A stretch of DNA of 64,000 nucleotides. It comes from Serratia nevei (lineage in GTDB: Bacteria; Pseudomonadota; Gammaproteobacteria; Enterobacterales; Enterobacteriaceae). The notes beneath the pieces were generated by a model that was given only the letters and a program-made list of their open reading frames with translations, searched no databases and had not been told where the DNA came from. This document shows positions 44,654-54,049 of this stretch, in pieces. The stretch's first letter is position 1; the number at the start of each line of letters is the position of its first letter. Made by a program: the position numbers and the translations under genes. The DNA lies in NCBI RefSeq assembly GCF_037948395.1, contig NZ_CP149940.1, positions 3,286,001 to 3,350,000 on the forward strand. Direction: 5' to 3'.

Positions 44654-45682
44654 TTAAGTTGTTGATTGATAAACCAGCTGCCTAAACGTCCCTGTCTTAG
44701 GTTTCAGCCAGCTGTCTTTACTCAGCGACTTGCCGCCCAGCTGCGCCGCCATGCTCGGCTCCGTGGCGATCAGCAGGCTGACGTCCAACATCAGCTGATG
44801 GCTCGTGAAGTCATGGCAGATGCTCACCAGCGCCTGCAACCGCCGGCTGCCGCGCTGATACTGCTGATAATGCGGGGCCCCCAGCGGCCCGATTTGAATA
44901 TGCGCGCCGTACTGGGCATCGAAAAAGCGGCTACCGATGCGCGTGCTCCCCAGCTTGCCCAGCTTTTGGCTGCCGTTTTTTTTGCCGTCGTCGATCCATT
45001 TGGCGTAGCGCGGCGTAATTTCGATGGGAACCGCGAAGTAGGCCGCCAGCATCTTGTTAAGCTGGCGCAGCGAGCGGCGGCCCGGCAGATAAATGCCGGG
45101 GTAGGCTTCGCGCAGGCGCTGGATATGCGGGTTCACGGCCAACGTGGTGTCGACGCCCACCGTCTGCCGCAGATGATGCAAAAACGGGTTTTTGTCATCG
45201 TCATGGTCATGCCCGATCATCGCCTTCAGCTGCGCCCAGGCCCGGTAATGCAGTACGGCGAAGCGCTGGCTGACGATGCCGACGAACTGCTGGAACGCCT
45301 GATTGCGCCTGGCGATGACTTCGGTGCGCGCGTGCTCGGTCACATGGATCGGCAGCGGGCCGTAAGGGGCGAACATGCCGAAATGCCGCGCCTGAATCAG
45401 CACCTGCGTAGGGCGTTGTACGATGGAGGCGATTTCACGCGAGGCGAAACCCATATCCGCCGGCTGGGTGATGCAGAGCCTTTCGCGGCTGCGATCGTTG
45501 GAGACGCCGAGCCGCGGCGCATCCGGCTGCGCACGCTCGATGCGCCGCAACAGCTCGAAGAAATCCTGCCGATTGGACAGCCCGCGGATTTCGGCCTGGC
45601 CCACGCTTTCGCCTTGGGCCCCCGGCGCCGGCGCCTGTTCCAACGACAGCGCCGTTTCGCGCATCAGCGACATATCAGCCAT
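44654..45682 (-). CDS. tssG: T6SS baseplate protein TssG
   Basis: 342 residues from ATG 45682, which overlaps the tssF stop by eight bases; the longer frame from 45718 is less likely. It matches TssG/ImpH/VasB: FFELLRRIERAQPDAPRLG near the start, the KWIDDGKKNGSQKLGKLGST region and YQQYQRGSRRLQALVSICHD. TssG with TssF and TssE forms the baseplate wedge. Its stop is 16 bp from the tssH start. Confidence 0.95.
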   Translation of the reverse strand: MADMSLMRETALSLEQAPAPGAQGESVGQAEIRGLSNRQDFFELLRRIERAQPDAPRLGVSNDRSRERLCITQPADMGFASREIASIVQRPTQVLIQARHFGMFAPYGPLPIHVTEHARTEVIARRNQAFQQFVGIVSQRFAVLHYRAWAQLKAMIGHDHDDDKNPFLHHLRQTVGVDTTLAVNPHIQRLREAYPGIYLPGRRSLRQLNKMLAAYFAVPIEITPRYAKWIDDGKKNGSQKLGKLGSTRIGSRFFDAQYGAHIQIGPLGAPHYQQYQRGSRRLQALVSICHDFTSHQLMLDVSLLIATEPSMAAQLGGKSLSKDSWLKPKTGTFRQLVYQSTT

Positions 45683-47516
45683 AGTAGAGCGCCCCCCAGT
45701 CGGCGTGGGTTTCCCCATCCAGCAACAGCTTCATGCTCAACGTTTGGTTCAGGTCGCCGTATTGGCTCAGCGCGTGGTGCAATATTTTGCCGAACAGATA
45801 GGCACCGTGATCGGCATGATGGTTGGCGCTTAGGTTGACGGCGATCTCGGCCCCGCGGATCCAGGCCAGCGGCCCCGGCCCCTGATTGCGTTCGAAGTGG
45901 TGCTCCACCCAGGCGTTTTTGATGCTGGCGATGCGTTTGCGCTGGCTGGAGTCATCCTGATGGCAGAACAACGACAGCCAGTCGCGCAACAGCGCCGAGC
46001 AATCCTGCACGTCAGGGCGCGCATGGCGCAAAGGATTGGAGGCCAGCATCTGGATCGCTTGCCACGCCTGGCTGATGTTAGGCACCGCGACAGGGTTGCT
46101 CGGATAGCGGACGATCTCCACCTGGTGGATCGGCATCGCCGTTTCCAGCTGAAAATGCGGTTGCTGCAGGTGCGCAGGCACCAGATGCCGTTCGCAGACC
46201 AGCGCCTCGACGCTGAGCGACGTGATGTCATCGATGTCGATGCCGCTTTTGCCCGGCGAAATGGCGATAAAGGTATCTTCGTTGGGCAGGTGCGGGTTGT
46301 TGTATTTGGATGGCGACGGTTCCCGGCGGCGGTGCAACGTATAGCCGGCCGGCTCCCGCTCGCAGTCGTAGTGCACGTCGGCCTGCAGCGAAGAGAAAAT
46401 CACCGGGTTGCCGTCGGGCAGCATGCCCTTCACCTGTTTGACGCTATGAATCTCATACAGCGAGGTGTTCAAACGATCGACCACCAGCTGATGCTCCGTG
46501 CGCTCTCCCGTCAGCAGCACCGGCGAGCAATGGCGACGATACAGGTTGATGACCGGGGTCGCGAAAAGATGAAAATCCCTGGCGTTGACGCGACCGATCA
46601 GCGTTAGCGGGCGTTGCTCAAGCGCGAACAAAATCTCGAATTCATGGACGCGTTCACATTGGCGCAGAAAGTCCCGCACGCCATGCAGCTCCAGGCTGAA
46701 GAAGCGGCTCGGCGCCGCAAAGTACTCGCGCATCAGGCGGTTGCCGGGCAATTCCCCCACCGCGGTGGGCAACAGCGCCTCTTCGTCGCCGACGCCGCCC
46801 AGACGCAGGCTTTCCGGTTGCAAGACTTTGATGACCGGCCGATCGTCGTTTTTCGCCCATAGCACGATGCGCAAGGTGCGATTAAGCAGCGCGGCCATCA
46901 GCTGGTTGGCCCGCACCGTATCTTCCGCCAACGTCAGGTGCAACGGCTCGAGATCCAGTTCCGAGACGGGCAACACGCCGTGCGTGGTCAGGCCGATTCT
47001 GACGTAGGCCGAACAGTCTTGCATATGCCTGGCGGCGCCGTCGGGCAAATGGTGAGGCGGCAGGATTTCGCATTCCGCCAGCGCAATCTCAACGGGCTGC
47101 ACTTTAATATGCCGCGCCGTGGTGAACGTGGCGGGTTTGTTGTTCAGCGAGATATCGTTCAGGGTCATTCGGCTCCCGCGCGGCAGGTCGACCTGGCTAT
47201 GCCACTGGGGAAAAGAGAGATCGGGCTTAATCGCGACGGTGGCGATCGCGGGAACCGGCGTGTACCACAAGGGCGCCAGGCGCGAAAGCATTTGCAAGGC
47301 GAATTCTGGCTGCTCGTTGTTCAGCTTTTCCTGGATGCGGGTGCAAAGAAAAGCAGAGCCCTCCAACAGGCGCTCGACGAAAGGATCCAGCACGCCGTCG
47401 ATATGCATGCCTAAATGCTGAGCGACCTGGGGATGCGAAGAGGCGAACTGACGGCCGGCCTCGCGAAAATAACGCAGCTCATCATTATATAATTGGAGAA
47501 AACGCTCACTGAACAT
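45675..47516 (-). CDS. tssF: T6SS baseplate protein TssF
   Basis: 613 residues from ATG 47516 (AGAGG upstream; GTG two codons earlier also possible). Typical start FLQLYNDELRYFREAGRQFA and the family stretches LNNEQPEFALQMLSRLAPLW and VNLYRRHCSPVLLTGERTEH-like wording (here NLYRRHCSPV). It is the larger baseplate wedge subunit and shows the normal TssF length. It is followed directly by tssG with overlap and preceded by tssE with an 11-bp gap. Confidence 0.96.
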   Translation of the reverse strand: MFSERFLQLYNDELRYFREAGRQFASSHPQVAQHLGMHIDGVLDPFVERLLEGSAFLCTRIQEKLNNEQPEFALQMLSRLAPLWYTPVPAIATVAIKPDLSFPQWHSQVDLPRGSRMTLNDISLNNKPATFTTARHIKVQPVEIALAECEILPPHHLPDGAARHMQDCSAYVRIGLTTHGVLPVSELDLEPLHLTLAEDTVRANQLMAALLNRTLRIVLWAKNDDRPVIKVLQPESLRLGGVGDEEALLPTAVGELPGNRLMREYFAAPSRFFSLELHGVRDFLRQCERVHEFEILFALEQRPLTLIGRVNARDFHLFATPVINLYRRHCSPVLLTGERTEHQLVVDRLNTSLYEIHSVKQVKGMLPDGNPVIFSSLQADVHYDCEREPAGYTLHRRREPSPSKYNNPHLPNEDTFIAISPGKSGIDIDDITSLSVEALVCERHLVPAHLQQPHFQLETAMPIHQVEIVRYPSNPVAVPNISQAWQAIQMLASNPLRHARPDVQDCSALLRDWLSLFCHQDDSSQRKRIASIKNAWVEHHFERNQGPGPLAWIRGAEIAVNLSANHHADHGAYLFGKILHHALSQYGDLNQTLSMKLLLDGETHADWGALYYG

Positions 47517-47527
47517 AGTCACCTCTA

Positions 47528-47974
47528 TTAATCAAATACGTGTACGGCGCCACAGGAATAATCAAGAGCTATGCGCAAATTCACCAGCATTTCGTCACCC
47601 GGTAATGAGCAGGTGCCATAGATATCGAATAAGATCGCCAATACATACGATTGACGCTCATTCACTACCGGCACCACGCGAATCGTTTTCGGATCCAGCC
47701 GTGGCTCAAAAGACGTAATGATTCTTTGTATATGTCTCGCCAGCGTTAGCGGATCGGTATTAATCGGTATTCGTTGGCTCAGCGACGGCAGGCCATAATT
47801 CAATACCGAGCTTTCGCTGTGCGCATAATCGTGAAGTTTTAAATCTGCGCTGCGCGATGCGTCATTCAATAAGAATTCGATATCGCGCACCAGGACGCGC
47901 CGCCAATTATCGGCGCTGCCGCTTTGACTTCTCACGCTGAGCTTATCGAATAGCATGGGTAATGACGCTTTCAT
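47528..47974 (-). CDS. tssE: T6SS baseplate protein TssE (gp25-like)
   Basis: 148 residues, gp25-like lysozyme-fold family: LVRDIEFLLNDASRSADLKL, VLNYGLPSLSQR, then IQRIITSFEPRL and the conserved FDIYGT end part. It starts sheath polymerisation at the baseplate. GAGG precedes ATG. It lies downstream of hcp, separated by a strong stem-loop. Confidence 0.95.
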   Translation of the reverse strand: MKASLPMLFDKLSVRSQSGSADNWRRVLVRDIEFLLNDASRSADLKLHDYAHSESSVLNYGLPSLSQRIPINTDPLTLARHIQRIITSFEPRLDPKTIRVVPVVNERQSYVLAILFDIYGTCSLPGDEMLVNLRIALDYSCGAVHVFD

Positions 47975-47998
47975 TTAACACCTCGCGGTAATGAGTGT

Positions 47999-48025
47999 GT
48001 CTGCCCGCAAGATCTGCGGGCAGAC
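47999..48025. promoter_or_regulatory. Strong stem-loop downstream of hcp
   Basis: Perfect 11-bp arms (47999-48009, 48015-48025) with a 5-base loop, placed 30 bases past the hcp stop (minus strand), no T-run. It may stabilise the hcp message or partly end transcription, which would explain the high Hcp levels seen in T6SSs. Confidence 0.6.
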
Positions 48026-48055
48026 GGCCTGCAATAAGTGTTACGACATCAATGA

Positions 48056-48580
48056 TCAGATGCGGGCGTTAAGCTTGAGGTCATACCCCGTCTTAATCAC
48101 CGCACCCATGGAGCCATCGTTGTTTTGCTCTTTGTACTCAACTTCGATACGTGCGAAATTCAGCTTGATAACATCGGTGGGCAGCACGGTATCGATTTCA
48201 GTACCGATGGTGGAGTTCAGCGGCATATTACCCACGGTCTTGAATGAGGAAACCAGGCAGTTACTGAAGGTCACGGCAATAAAGTCTTGCTGACCCTGGC
48301 CTGATTTACGGCAAACAAGTTTTGCCTGAGGAATATGCTCGCCGGTGGCGCACATCAGAAACAGCTTCGGCGAAGCCTTATTGCTTACCATACGGAATTC
48401 AAAGTCTTTCATTTCGACTTTGCCGGAACCACCGCCGCTGCCGAATCCCCAGCGCCCGGCATTTTCCTCCGCCCATTGCCAGGCTTGCAGCTGAATCCAT
48501 CCCGGATAAGTTTGGTCAGGGGATTCACCGTCAACACCTTCAATCTTCAAAAAATAGTCTACTAAAGCTTTAGTGCTCAT
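48056..48580 (-). CDS. hcp: T6SS inner tube protein Hcp (TssD)
   Basis: 174 residues, Hcp family: DYFLKIEGVDGESPDQTYPG near the start, IQLQAWQWA, VVEFKDFEF-like KVEMKDFEF, and the barrel strand INLNFARIEVEYKEQ-like KLNFARIEVEYKEQ. It forms hexameric rings stacked into the expelled tube. AAGGAG lies before the ATG. It is separated from tssC by 231 bp, so it may have its own promoter. No C-terminal effector domain. Confidence 0.96.
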   Translation of the reverse strand: MSTKALVDYFLKIEGVDGESPDQTYPGWIQLQAWQWAEENAGRWGFGSGGGSGKVEMKDFEFRMVSNKASPKLFLMCATGEHIPQAKLVCRKSGQGQQDFIAVTFSNCLVSSFKTVGNMPLNSTIGTEIDTVLPTDVIKLNFARIEVEYKEQNNDGSMGAVIKTGYDLKLNARI

Positions 48581-48811
48581 TTTTGTCTCCTTGACTGATA
48601 GGTCCTACTACGTTAATTGAAATGTCTACTCAGATAAGTCGTTATATTGCCTACGCAATCATTGAAATAGCGACAATGGGAACCCATTAGCCATTAATAA
48701 ATAGCCATGGCGCAGAGAATAACGCCGCTAAATTTCAATGAAATATCAATTCTCACCCACGCCATTTAATAATTAACGTCGGCAATATCCAAACCAATGA
48801 CCAGCCGTGAC

Positions 48812-50338
48812 TTATCTGCTCCCATCTTTTTTGGCTGACGGAAGTTTTGATACCAATCGCAAGGACACGGTCATGCCTTCCAACTGGTAATGCGGGCGCA
48901 AATAGAAATGTGCGCGGTAATAACCCGGATCGTCTTCAACATCCTCAACGCGAACTTCGGCGGCGGCCAAGGGACGACGCGCTTTCGTCGCTTCCGTCGA
49001 CACGGAAGGATCGCCATCCACGTAATTCATCAGCCAGTCATTCAGCCACAGCTGCATATCGTCTCTGGAACGGAAAGAACCGATTTTGTCGCGTACGATG
49101 CATTTCAAATAGTGTGCAAAGCGGCACGTGGCAAAAATGTACGGCAGCCGGGAGGAAAGCTTGGCGTTGGCCGTCGCATCCGGATCTTCATATTTCGCCG
49201 GGGCATGCATGGTGCAAGAACCGATAAAGGCGGCGAAATCAGAATGTTTGCGATACACCAAAGGCAAGAACCCGGCGTCTGACAGCTCTTGCTCGCGCCG
49301 ATCGGAAATGGCGACCTCCGTCGGGCACGTCAGCTCATAACCGCCCTCATCGGAAGGGAACGCGTAGGCGGGCAGTTCCTCCACCGAGCCGCCGGATTCG
49401 ATGCCGCGGATTTTCGAACACCAGCCGTACTCATGGAAGGCGCGGTTGATGTTGACGCCCATCGCATACGCCGAGTTGGCCCAGGAGAAATCATCATCCA
49501 TATCCGGCCTGACGGCCTCCTCGAAAGCGAACTCTTCGATCGGGTTGGTCTTCGCACCGTAAGGCAAACGCGACAGGAAACGCGGCATGGTCAGCACCAG
49601 ATAACGCGAATCGTTGCTTTCGCGCAGGCGGCGCCAGGAAGCGTATTCCGGCGTGGTGAAAATCTTGCCGATATCCCGCGGGTTGCCCAATTCGTTCCAC
49701 TTGCTCATCTGCAGCAGCGACGGCGAAGCGGCGGAAATAAACGGACAGTGCGAGGCGGCGGAAATTTTCGCCAGCTCCGTCAGCAGCGTCACGCTCATCG
49801 GGCTGTGATCGAACTCAAAATCGCCGATGATGCAGCCGAACGGCTCGCCACCAAACTGGCCATACTCTTGTTCATAAATTTGTTTGAACACCGGGCTTTG
49901 ATCCCAGGCCGATCCTCGGTAGCGCCGCAGATTGCGCGTCAGCTCATCCTGACTGATGTTCAATACCCGAATCTTCAGCGTTTCGCTGACGTTGGTATTG
50001 TCGACCAGATAACTCAGACCTTGCCAGGCGGACTCCAGCTTCTGGAACTCCTTATGGTGCAAGATATTGTTCATCTGCTGCGAAAGCTGCTCGTCGATCT
50101 GGGCGATCAGCGATTCAATGGTCAATACGACATCCTGGCTGACCTTGACCTTGCCCTGGTTGGCATATTCGGACAGCGTGCCGATGGCCCGACGAACCGC
50201 TTCTGAGGCCTCGTTCGTTCTGGGCCGGAACGAACGCTTGAGCAGACCGTCAAGCTCGTTTTCCGTTTCCTGCGTTTCAACTTCAGCGACTGCCGTTGCC
50301 TGCTGCTTAGCTGAATAGCGTCGTTGCCTCGCTCTCAT
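48812..50338 (-). CDS. tssC: T6SS sheath large subunit TssC (VipB)
   Basis: 508 residues, full-length TssC. Family stretches: IESLIAQIDEQLSQQMNNIL, FQKLESAWQGLSYLVDNT, GCIIGDFEFDHSP and CRFAHYLKCIVRDKIGSF. With TssB it forms the contractile sheath. The ATG overlaps the tssB stop by four bases (ATGA), the tight coupling normal for this pair. The N-terminal 30 residues (basic, then Glu-rich) are the usual sheath linker arm. Confidence 0.97.
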   Translation of the reverse strand: MRARQRRYSAKQQATAVAEVETQETENELDGLLKRSFRPRTNEASEAVRRAIGTLSEYANQGKVKVSQDVVLTIESLIAQIDEQLSQQMNNILHHKEFQKLESAWQGLSYLVDNTNVSETLKIRVLNISQDELTRNLRRYRGSAWDQSPVFKQIYEQEYGQFGGEPFGCIIGDFEFDHSPMSVTLLTELAKISAASHCPFISAASPSLLQMSKWNELGNPRDIGKIFTTPEYASWRRLRESNDSRYLVLTMPRFLSRLPYGAKTNPIEEFAFEEAVRPDMDDDFSWANSAYAMGVNINRAFHEYGWCSKIRGIESGGSVEELPAYAFPSDEGGYELTCPTEVAISDRREQELSDAGFLPLVYRKHSDFAAFIGSCTMHAPAKYEDPDATANAKLSSRLPYIFATCRFAHYLKCIVRDKIGSFRSRDDMQLWLNDWLMNYVDGDPSVSTEATKARRPLAAAEVRVEDVEDDPGYYRAHFYLRPHYQLEGMTVSLRLVSKLPSAKKDGSR

Positions 50339-50892
50339 TCCTCATCTCCTTTATTCCCGGAATCCTGCACATCCTGTTCCGCATCCGCGACCGTTTTACG
50401 TGCATCCGTCACCAAACGATGCAGAAAATCGGGCTTCTCCAGCAGATTCTTCACCACCTCTTCCGCGCTGGATTTGCCATCCATATACGTGATCAGTTCC
50501 GTGAGATGTTCGCGGGCCTCCAGCAGGCGTTGCATCTGCGGAACCCGTTTGGCGATGGCGCCGGGCGAAAAATCCTCCATCGATTCAAACTCTAATTCCA
50601 CGTCCAGCAGCGCATCATCCTCACTCAAGGTATTCTCCACGTAAAATTGAAGACGAGGTTTAATGGCCCGCATGCGATCGTTGAAATTGTCCTGATCGAA
50701 CGTCAGGAATTTTCGCTCTTCGATCGGCAGCAAAGGTTTTTTCCGATGCCCAGAGAGATCGGACATGACCCCCGTGACAAAAGGTAACTCTACTTTCTTT
50801 TGTGAACCGTAGAGCTCTACGTCATATTCAATTTGCACGCGGGGCGCGTTATTTTTACCGATAAATTTCTGAGAGCTTGAGTCCTTAGCCAT
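50335..50892 (-). CDS. tssB: T6SS sheath small subunit TssB (VipA)
   Basis: 185 residues, TssB/VipA. It contains KNNAPRVQIEYDVELYGSQK and LPFVTGVMSDLSG, then FLTFDQDNFNDRMRAIKPRL, all typical. The C-terminal helix region (EEVVKNLLEKPDFLHRL) is the ClpV-recognised part. It starts 24 bp after tssA. Confidence 0.97.
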   Translation of the reverse strand: MAKDSSSQKFIGKNNAPRVQIEYDVELYGSQKKVELPFVTGVMSDLSGHRKKPLLPIEERKFLTFDQDNFNDRMRAIKPRLQFYVENTLSEDDALLDVELEFESMEDFSPGAIAKRVPQMQRLLEAREHLTELITYMDGKSSAEEVVKNLLEKPDFLHRLVTDARKTVADAEQDVQDSGNKGDEE

Positions 50893-50916
50893 TGGAAAAC
50901 TCCTTTGTGAGAAAAA

Positions 50917-51882
50917 TTACTTCCCGGACAATTGATTTAACGAGGCCAGAGATTCCGGCAAAAGCTCCTCAACAATCGTCGCGAAGTCCATACCGATCAT
51001 TTTTTGTGAACGTCGAATAAGAATGGGGGCCGGATGGCTGGGCTCATAGTTTTGGAAATAGTCCAAAACCTGGTCCAACAGCAAGATGACATCCTGCCGG
51101 GAACGGATATATTTGCCAGGCAGGGTGGCCGGCGCCTCCGCCGCTTCCGCGTCGGCCGGCGCAGCGCCGATCTCCTCCGGCAATTCCTGCTGTTCGAGAG
51201 AGAGCAGTTGGCGGCTGAAGAGCGCTAAATAGTCGCGTACCTGGCGGCAGTCCAGACGGTAATCTTCAGCCTGCAGGTTGGCGTAGTTTTCCACGCGCTC
51301 CAAGGCGTCGATTCCCTGCGACAGCTGTTCTTTTAATGACGGCATATTTCTGCCGGCAAAATAGCTGTCAGCCTGCCCCAACACCTTCACCACTTCCGAA
51401 AAATGCAGGCTTTTGCCTTCCTGCTCGTCCATTCGCATATTGAGCAGTTCATCGGTGGTTAACGGCGTATCGGGGAAGATCTTGCTGTTTTTGATTTCGT
51501 GCAGGCAGGACGAGGTGGCGAGCCAGCCTAACGCGGCCGCATGGAAGCTGTCCGTCGCCGGCTCCATATCGGCCTGAGGGAAAATGGTGCTTCCCTCTTC
51601 GGCATATTTGCCGTCGATAGCCGTGATGCCTTGATAGACAGCCGAAAAACCATCGATATGAAGGTTAGCGCGCATAAACCACAGCACGACATGTAAATCG
51701 AAGCACTGTTCAAGTAAGGCGGCAGATTGCTCGCGAATAGCATGCCAATTGATGTCGCGTGCATTATCCACGGCATTCAGCGGATCGGTTTGGCTGTCAA
51801 ATTCCGATAACGTGAATTCAATTTCACTGTATCGAGGGTCAAATTCGACGCCGTTAACTGCTGTTGAGATGACTTCATTCAT
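50917..51882 (-). CDS. tssA: T6SS TssA (ImpA N-terminal family)
   Basis: 321 residues. The ImpA_N domain (about 30-160; DINWHAIREQSAALLEQCFD, LHVVLWFMRANLHIDGF, then YQGITAIDGKYAEEGSTIFP) is clear. The C-terminal part (residues 250-321; RSRQDVILLLDQVLDYFQNY, IEELLPESL-like end) carries the dodecamer-forming helices of short TssA proteins. TssA caps and primes sheath assembly. First gene of the operon, after a 1.7-kb AT-rich region. Confidence 0.93.
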   Translation of the reverse strand: MNEVISTAVNGVEFDPRYSEIEFTLSEFDSQTDPLNAVDNARDINWHAIREQSAALLEQCFDLHVVLWFMRANLHIDGFSAVYQGITAIDGKYAEEGSTIFPQADMEPATDSFHAAALGWLATSSCLHEIKNSKIFPDTPLTTDELLNMRMDEQEGKSLHFSEVVKVLGQADSYFAGRNMPSLKEQLSQGIDALERVENYANLQAEDYRLDCRQVRDYLALFSRQLLSLEQQELPEEIGAAPADAEAAEAPATLPGKYIRSRQDVILLLDQVLDYFQNYEPSHPAPILIRRSQKMIGMDFATIVEELLPESLASLNQLSGK

Positions 51883-53557
51883 GGCCTGATATCCTTTTCA
51901 TCAGCACTACAAACATAAAGCCTATAAAAATGGGCTTTTACATTCGCCAGTCTTTCCCAGAGTCCTTTTAGCGTAATTAGTCGTCACCAAGCCCGCAAAT
52001 TGTTTAGATGTATTAATATTAACAACAATAATAGATTAAACCTATCAATAAAAACGCAGTGATCGGTTTAAACTATTTTACATTTACATATTTATTTTTT
52101 GATTTTAAAATCAATAAGTTACAAGCAATAATTATGCAAGCTAATAATAGGAAAAAAATCAAAAAATGCCCTAAAAACAACGTTTCTCCGTTGGTAGGAT
52201 AATTCCAATAAAACCTCAGAATACAAATAATTTAACAATCAAATGGTAACTATGGTAAATAGTGAAATTTTTTCATACAAGCATGACAGTCATTCGTTTC
52301 TTGCGATCGGGTAGCACGCAATGATCATGAGAACACGATGACAGTGTGACTTTCATTTCCAGCACTCAGTACTTACAAATGCGAAACCTGGTGTGAAAAT
52401 AAACAATTTGGCGAGAGTTTTGATTATTAATTTTAAAGCTTAGGTTCTGAGTTAACATTCCGCCGTGGCGCACCTAACACGGTATTGGCGCGCAAACAGC
52501 TGGGTTGATAAAGCACATTTTTTATAGTTAACCCAGGGTAATGATCAGATTAACTTAAGATTCATCCCCCATTCACCGACCTATTCTTTTACGCCAGGCC
52601 AGCACTGAGTCAGCATCTAAAAAATCGCTGGGTTCGATAAAGTGGTATGAATAATATCATTTCACCTGCCGGCAAAATAACCACTTCAATCTTGTGACGG
52701 CGATAACCTCGTTATGGCCAGCGATCCACTCCATGCTCAAGGGATGTTTTCCTAACTGATAAGACCACTAATTTGATACTAGCAAAGCCAAAACCAATAT
52801 CAAGGAAAAATATTATTTTTTTAATAAAAAATTAACAAAATAATATACAATTATTAAACAATTCAATAGCTTGAAAAATCAGTATTTCTATTATTTTTAG
52901 TCTGATAAAAATAGTTCACCAAAGTTTACAGCCGATCATAATGCCACTCATAAAATCAGTCGGAATCTCTTCACCGTTGAATTCACATCAAAAAACAAGG
53001 AAAAAATCGGAAATAAATGCAACGGGCAACATTCCTTCCCACAGGATCAACTTTCGCAAAACAAAATAAGCAAGATAATTCCCAATAAGATGGCGAAAAA
53101 GAACCGCTAATTAGTTAGCAGTACAAAATAAAAACAAGATTAACCCTATAGGGTTATATCACACGCGAGTCGTCGATTATTATTAAGGAAAAAAACCTTA
53201 TTGATCTTTATGTTGCCGCCATCCTCACACAGTGACGCCGTCGCGACTCCGGGGGTAAAAACAGACATAAAGAGAATGTGCGGCGGCATAACCAGGTAAC
53301 GCATGAAAACGGCCCAGAGACTTTTTTTACCCTACGTTCAGCCGGTGTGAGAATGTTATTGCGGGTGAAAAAGTGGAACGTAACCTCCCCTGCCCCCTTG
53401 AACGTGCACTCCCTGAGAGAGCCGCGCCTTTCAACTATCCCTCCACCTCACGCGAAAAGTCGGCGCGAAGCCCACCGTTTTACTGATCCAGGACATCTTT
53501 CGCATTCACCTGACTGGTACATTGATTGAAAATCATTCCTATTCAGGAGAAAAGGCC
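51883..53557. other. Long AT-rich region upstream of T6SS
   Basis: 1.67 kb, among the most AT-rich DNA in the window (especially 52,000-53,200), no supported gene. It must contain the T6SS promoter (toward tssA) and the promoter of the DoxX gene. Two near-copies of GCTGGGTT(C)GATAAAG occur near 52,499 and 52,628, and the first also forms a 7-bp inverted repeat with 52,530-52,536. A plus-strand frame at 53,278-53,529 overlaps the DoxX leader and does not look like protein. The composition suggests H-NS silencing of the T6SS. Confidence 0.5.
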
Positions 53558-53992
53558 ATGGTTAAATCACTGAATGCGGCATTCACTCGTCTTTTTGATC
53601 GCCCGGACGCCGGCAAGTTGGCGCTCAGATTGACCTTCGGCGGGCTGATGCTGTTTCACGGCGTAGCGAAAATTCAGCATGGCGTCGGCTGGATCGCCGG
53701 CGCGCTGCAGGAACAGGGGCTGCCCGCCTTCATCGCCTATGGCGTGTACGTGGGCGAGATCCTGGCGCCGATACTGATCATTTTGGGGCTGTTCACCCGC
53801 CCCGCCGCGCTGGTTTACGCCTTTACGCTGGTAGTGGCGTTTTTGATGGTGGGCACTGGCAAGGTGTTCACCGTTACCGACGTCGGCGCCTGGGGCATTG
53901 AAAACGAACTGGTGTTCTTTATGGGCGGGCTTGCCATCCTGCTGCTGGGCAGCGGCAAATACACGATTGCGCGCAATGAAGCCTATCGGTAA
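53558..53992 (+). CDS. DoxX/YphA-family membrane protein
   Basis: 144 residues from ATG 53558 (GGAG upstream; earlier in-frame ATG at 53522 lacks one). Four membrane helices. The DoxX family pattern LALRLTFGGLMLFHGVAKIQ, then GEILAPILIILGLFTRPAAL, is clear. Such proteins (YphA and others) are poorly characterised; some link to redox or thiol metabolism. Monocistronic. No evidence ties it to the T6SS upstream. Confidence 0.88.
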   Translation: MVKSLNAAFTRLFDRPDAGKLALRLTFGGLMLFHGVAKIQHGVGWIAGALQEQGLPAFIAYGVYVGEILAPILIILGLFTRPAALVYAFTLVVAFLMVGTGKVFTVTDVGAWGIENELVFFMGGLAILLLGSGKYTIARNEAYR

Positions 53993-54049
53993 GCGGTACC
54001 ATGATTAAGGAGGTTCCTGATTCGAACCTCCTCTGTGCGGAAACGACAA

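Noticed and set aside
52499..52643. Short near-repeats GCTGGGTT(C)GATAAAG as possible IS or attachment ends
   Set aside because: Only two imperfect copies, same orientation, no transposase or integrase anywhere near.
53278..53529. Plus-strand frame ahead of the DoxX gene
   Set aside because: Proline/serine/arginine mixture without a family and no ribosome site; overlaps the DoxX leader.
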